From contig JAJZHU010000064.1 of assembly GCA_021798375.1 (NCBI GenBank), positions 1,782 to 10,260 of the forward strand: DNA of 8,479 nucleotides, given 5' to 3'. A model generated the notes under the pieces. That model was given only the letters and a program-made list of their open reading frames with translations. It had not been told where the DNA came from and searched no databases. This DNA is from Pseudomonadota bacterium (GTDB taxonomy: Bacteria; Pseudomonadota; Alphaproteobacteria; Acetobacterales; Acetobacteraceae). The translations under genes and the position numbers were made by a program. Positions 5,484 through 8,479 of the stretch are shown in pieces. Position 1 is the first letter of the stretch. Each line of letters begins with the position of its first letter.

Positions 5484-6182
5484 ATGCCGCGCGAAGATGA
5501 CATTGAGGCATTGTCTGCGTTACTGGAGCCACTCATGGCGACCCGTTTGTTGAAACGCTCGCGTGATACGTTCGATTATGATCGTTTGGCGGATTTTGCG
5601 GCCAGCCTCGACTCCGCTCGCTTCGCGACCGAACATTTTGCCAGCGCCAAACGATTCCCCCACGACGAAGCTCTGTTGCGCCATGGCGTGGCCGCCGCGC
5701 GACCGGATGGGTTGTTTCTCGAGTTCGGCGTCGCCAGCGGCCGTACCCTGCGGTTCATCGCGGAAGGCCACGCCGGCCCGGTCTATGGCTTTGATGGTTT
5801 CAACGGACTGCCCGAAAAATGGCGGCCGGGCTTTCCCGCCGGCGCGTTTGCCCAACAGCCGCCCGAGACTTTGCCGAATGCGGAACTGGTGATTGGCTGG
5901 TTTGAAAATACATTGCCGGGATTCATGGTCCGTCATCAAGAACCGATTTCGTTTTTGCACATTGATTGCGATTTATACTCCTCGACCAAGACCATTTTTC
6001 ATTATCTCAAGGGATATATCATTCCCGGAACTGTCATTGTGTTTGATGAGTTCCTGAATTATCCAGGCTGGCGTGAACACGAATACAAAGCCTGGAGTGA
6101 ATTCGTAACCCAGCAGGGGCTTGGTTTCAAATATACCGGTTGCGTTCCATCTCATCAACAAGTCAGTGTTGTAATCGAATGA
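5484..6182 (+). CDS. TylF/macrocin O-methyltransferase-family SAM-dependent methyltransferase
   Basis: A 232-residue class I methyltransferase. SAM motif I is FLEFGVASGRTL (78-89) and the acidic strand-2 motif is YGFDGFNGLPE (101-111). The TylF-family signature is complete: FLHIDCDLYSSTK (157-169), GYIIPGTVIVFDEF (177-190) and the following YPGWREHEYKAW (193-204). D161, D188 and E189 match the position of the metal-binding acidic cluster known for this family, whose characterised members O-methylate sugar hydroxyls on antibiotics or glycans. The ATG at 5484 has AGGAG 11 bases upstream. The next gene overlaps it by 4 bases (ATGA), so the two are co-translated. GC content is high in the first part and drops from about codon 130 onward. 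A sugar substrate is inferred from family and neighbours; the exact acceptor cannot be read from sequence. Confidence 0.92.
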   Translation: MPREDDIEALSALLEPLMATRLLKRSRDTFDYDRLADFAASLDSARFATEHFASAKRFPHDEALLRHGVAAARPDGLFLEFGVASGRTLRFIAEGHAGPVYGFDGFNGLPEKWRPGFPAGAFAQQPPETLPNAELVIGWFENTLPGFMVRHQEPISFLHIDCDLYSSTKTIFHYLKGYIIPGTVIVFDEFLNYPGWREHEYKAWSEFVTQQGLGFKYTGCVPSHQQVSVVIE

Positions 6183-7579
6183 ATTTGGAGACAAGGCAGT
6201 TGGAAAGACCTGACGACCTGATTGTAGCGTTCCGGACGCATCTTTGGAACGATGATATCGCATTTTTGGCGCGCCGGCTCCGTGACGCTTCGGCGGGTAC
6301 GCGGTTTGTTATTCTCGCCGATGAAACGCATGGTGTTCTGGAAACTTCACCATTCGAGAAGATTGCGCATTACAGCGATTTTGCATCTTTTGGTTTGCCA
6401 AATTACCCGCGACGTTCTGTACTTTGGTACAATGCCGACTATCCACTCTATGTTTTACGCGCGCATTTTCCCAAAGCGGAATACTTCGCGATGGTCGAGT
6501 ACGATGTATCCATGAACGTGGATTTCGGTGCTCTCATGCGTCATGCCCAAAGCAATGGCATTGATTTTGTGGCGCATAAAATCGCCGCCGCCCCACCGTC
6601 ATGGTTTTGGCATAAAACGATCGCACCACACTTTCTGGCGCCGATGAAGGCTTTGATAGCGTCCATGATCATTTCAAGCAGGGCGATCGACGCCTTGTTG
6701 ACGCGCCGCAGAACGCTGTTGGCCGCCAAGGTGCCCGAGATAGAGGCAGATTGGCCGTATTGTGAAGGTTTCATTCCCTCGGTAATAGCGGAATTTCCAG
6801 ACTTTCGGATGGATGATATCGGACACCATGCGGAACTCCCTTTTTACGATTGGACCAATCCAGTTCACATGAAATCGCCGGAGGCAAATGCTCCTGGCAC
6901 GATCTCCCACCCTGTGCTAGGCGGCATGCATTTCATCGACCGACGCCTCGCTTATGATAAACCGGAAGCGATATTTGATCCTGATTCAATGTTGAATCGA
7001 CAATTATCATTTTACGATCCGGTTGACTTCATTGGCCCTCTGACACGACTCGTTAAATCAAAACGGTCGTTTGAATTGCTGGAACGGTTCAGGGCGGTGG
7101 CGGAACGGAATTCCTGGCCGACCGACGGAATAAGTATAAATCTTGCGTATGCCAAGCCTGCGACCCAGTCTTCTACGTGCGAGTGGTCACGTTTTCGTGA
7201 ACCTGATGTTGACGCAATTGGCGCCAATAACGGCAACATAAACGGTGGTTTTGGTTTCCACACAGCTTTTGAACTTAACCCCTGGTGGCAGGTTGACCTG
7301 GAACAAGACTTTGCCATCACCAAGGTGGTTGTGTTCAACCGGTTGGGTCTTACCGGGCGCTGCACCCGGATGAGTGTGTCGAGCTCGGATGACGGCGAGA
7401 ACTGGCTCATCCGTGGCGCCAAGCTCGATGACGTTCACTTTGGTGGCGCCGACGGCAACCCCTATGTTTTCTTTTTTGAGGTTCCGTTCGTGGCCCGGTT
7501 TATTCGTATCTCCATGATTGGAGAGGGTTTTCTTCATCTTGATGAGGTCGAAGTTTACGGCGACCGGATCGACTCATGA
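6179..7579 (+). CDS. Glycosyltransferase-like protein with C-terminal F5/8 type C (discoidin) domain
   Basis: A 466-residue two-part protein. The N-terminal 300 residues look like a GT-A-type nucleotide-sugar fold: an opening FVILADET strand (43-50), WYNADYPLYVLRAHFP (83-98) and YFAMVEYDV (102-110), whose E107-Y-D109 could serve as the DxD metal site. This half matches no family I can name firmly. Residues about 320-462 are a discoidin domain: NLAYAKPATQSS (321-332), a long loop, NPWWQVDL (367-374), then ITKVVVFNR (380-388), the beta strand of FIRISMIG (441-448) and a final LDEVEVYGD (454-462). Discoidin domains bind glycans or lipids. There is no signal peptide or membrane span, so it probably stays in the cytoplasm or leaves by a signal-less route. 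The ATG overlaps the methyltransferase stop (ATGA). Base composition is lower in GC than the flanks. Confidence 0.88.
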   Translation: MNLETRQLERPDDLIVAFRTHLWNDDIAFLARRLRDASAGTRFVILADETHGVLETSPFEKIAHYSDFASFGLPNYPRRSVLWYNADYPLYVLRAHFPKAEYFAMVEYDVSMNVDFGALMRHAQSNGIDFVAHKIAAAPPSWFWHKTIAPHFLAPMKALIASMIISSRAIDALLTRRRTLLAAKVPEIEADWPYCEGFIPSVIAEFPDFRMDDIGHHAELPFYDWTNPVHMKSPEANAPGTISHPVLGGMHFIDRRLAYDKPEAIFDPDSMLNRQLSFYDPVDFIGPLTRLVKSKRSFELLERFRAVAERNSWPTDGISINLAYAKPATQSSTCEWSRFREPDVDAIGANNGNINGGFGFHTAFELNPWWQVDLEQDFAITKVVVFNRLGLTGRCTRMSVSSSDDGENWLIRGAKLDDVHFGGADGNPYVFFFEVPFVARFIRISMIGEGFLHLDEVEVYGDRIDS

Positions 7580-7611
7580 AGCCGGTTTTGATTGCCGGTG
7601 CCGGCGACTGA
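7576..7611 (+). pseudogene. 11-codon remnant of a third cistron (MKPVLIAGAGD)
   Basis: An ATG overlaps the stop of the discoidin-fusion gene by the usual ATGA arrangement and reads MKPVLIAGAGD, then stops at TGA. Hydrophobic strand followed by GAG is how many Rossmann-fold flavin or NAD(P)-dependent proteins begin (VLIAGAG-x-x-G). The codon after GAGD is a stop, so only the first beta strand remains. The simplest reading is the 5' stump of a deleted co-transcribed gene, with the break at about 7606-7612. It may equally be chance, as 11 codons is little evidence. Confidence 0.35.
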
Positions 7612-7636
7612 TTCTGTTCACAAAAAGAAATCTCCC

Positions 7637-8479
7637 TCAACTCAGGGCCTGGTAAATCGCCTCAGCCAATCGGCTTAACTGCGGCGGCGTGATGGTAAAC
7701 GCCGGCGTCAGATAAACAATGTCGCGGAATGGCCGCACCCACACATTCAGCGCCAGCAAGCGGGATTTAAGCGCGGCAAGGTCTTTCATCTCGTGCAATT
7801 GCACCACGCCGATGGCCCCCAGCACGCGCACATCGCGCACCTTGGGCAAAGCGCGGCAGGGTTCCAGTTCGGCCTTCATCTGCGCCGAAATCGACGCGAC
7901 CTGGGCCAGACGGGGCTCGGTTTCAAACAGATCGAGCGAGGCGTTGGCACTCGCGCAGGCCAGGGCATTGGCCATGAAGGTTGGGCCATGCATCAGGGCT
8001 TTTTTCGGATCGCAGGACATGAATTGCGCCACGATCCTGGCGTTGGCGATGGTGGCGGCGAGCGGGATGGTGCCGCCGGTGAGGGCTTTGGAGAGGGTGA
8101 TGATGTCGGGTGCTACACCCGCCTGCTGGCAGGCGAACATTGTCCCGGTGCGGCCAAAGCCGGTGAAGATTTCATCGAAGATCAGCGGCAGACCGTGCAG
8201 ATCGGCGGCCTGTCGCAAGATGCGCAGGGTTTCCGGCGGGTGAAACACCATGCCGCCCGCGCCTTGCACCAATGGTTCCACCAAAATGGCGGTGAGGCTC
8301 GCCGCGTGGCGGGAAAGATGCGCATGGAAGGCGGCCGTGCTGCCGGGGTCGGTGGGCAGGTCGATGATGTCGTGCTGGTGCAGATGCGGGGCGAACAGGG
8401 CGTGCATCCCTTCCTCGGGGTCGCACACCGCCATGGTGGCAAAGGTGTCGCCGTGATAGGCGCCCTTGAAGGCAAGGCA
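7637..8479 (-). CDS. bioA: Adenosylmethionine-8-amino-7-oxononanoate aminotransferase (BioA), C-terminal two thirds
   Basis: A PLP-dependent cytoplasmic enzyme of biotin synthesis that transfers the amino group of S-adenosylmethionine to 7-keto-8-aminopelargonate, making 7,8-diaminopelargonate. The 280 visible residues open with GAYHGDTFATMAV, the usual BioA wording. They then show LIFDEIFTGFGRTG with the PLP-contacting Asp, ITLSKALTGG with the Schiff-base Lys, and HGPTFMANALAC. Near the end is VWVRPFRDIVYLTPAF, where the RPF arginine is typical of BioA rather than of general omega-aminotransferases. The N-terminal third lies beyond the right edge. It ends at a TGA and faces the glycan cassette, with 25-57 bp between them. 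No clear terminator hairpin with a T run is visible. The neighbouring bio genes, if present, are outside the window. Confidence 0.95.
   Translation of the reverse strand, partial: CLAFKGAYHGDTFATMAVCDPEEGMHALFAPHLHQHDIIDLPTDPGSTAAFHAHLSRHAASLTAILVEPLVQGAGGMVFHPPETLRILRQAADLHGLPLIFDEIFTGFGRTGTMFACQQAGVAPDIITLSKALTGGTIPLAATIANARIVAQFMSCDPKKALMHGPTFMANALACASANASLDLFETEPRLAQVASISAQMKAELEPCRALPKVRDVRVLGAIGVVQLHEMKDLAALKSRLLALNVWVRPFRDIVYLTPAFTITPPQLSRLAEAIYQALS

Noticed and set aside
7581..7605. GCCGG/CCGGC repeats between the discoidin gene and bioA as a bidirectional terminator
   Set aside because: The pairing gives a short stem or a two-base loop, and no T tract follows in either direction close enough to the stem.

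Overview
The window reads as chromosomal DNA of a GC-rich alphaproteobacterium, most likely of the Rhodospirillales/Acetobacteraceae type. That placement is inferred from the uvrC-pgsA-mobB gene order, the protein flavour and the high GC of the housekeeping genes. It carries seven genes on the minus strand that are essentially housekeeping, three plus-strand genes that look like a small glycan-modification cassette, and a 563-base gap between folB and uvrC that holds a duplicated, AT-rich element. No tRNA, rRNA, CRISPR array or transposase gene was seen.

Layout, left to right. Positions 1-115 hold the N-terminus of MobB (minus), whose TTG start overlaps the stop of pgsA (112-699). Next come a 75-residue zinc-ribbon protein (794-1021) and the excision nuclease subunit uvrC (1091-2974). 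All four read leftward with small gaps and could be one transcription unit. Positions 2975-3537 are non-coding and contain two 231-bp copies of one module in exact 338-bp register. The modules carry imperfect terminal inverted repeats, DnaA-box-like sequences (one a perfect TTATCCACA), a 20-bp perfect palindrome and a strongly AT-rich stretch. Then comes a tight leftward pair: a pteridine-reductase-like SDR protein (3989-4759) and folB (3538-3987). Their products fit together in tetrahydropterin/folate metabolism.

The strand then switches across a 30-bp divergent gap. A sialyltransferase-like (GT29-like) small protein (4790-5371), a TylF-type methyltransferase (5484-6182) and a glycosyltransferase-like/discoidin fusion (6179-7579, ATGA overlap) read rightward. 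They suggest sugar or surface-glycan modification, but no substrate can be named. The last two genes become visibly poorer in GC than their surroundings from about 5880 onward, which hints at acquisition. Overlapping the end of the fusion gene is an 11-codon reading frame that looks like the decapitated start of a lost third gene. The window closes with the C-terminal two thirds of bioA (minus, 7637-8479), which faces the cassette.

The two places most worth a second look are the duplicated DnaA-box-bearing module between folB and uvrC, and the glycan cassette with its cytoplasmic-looking discoidin domain and truncated third cistron.
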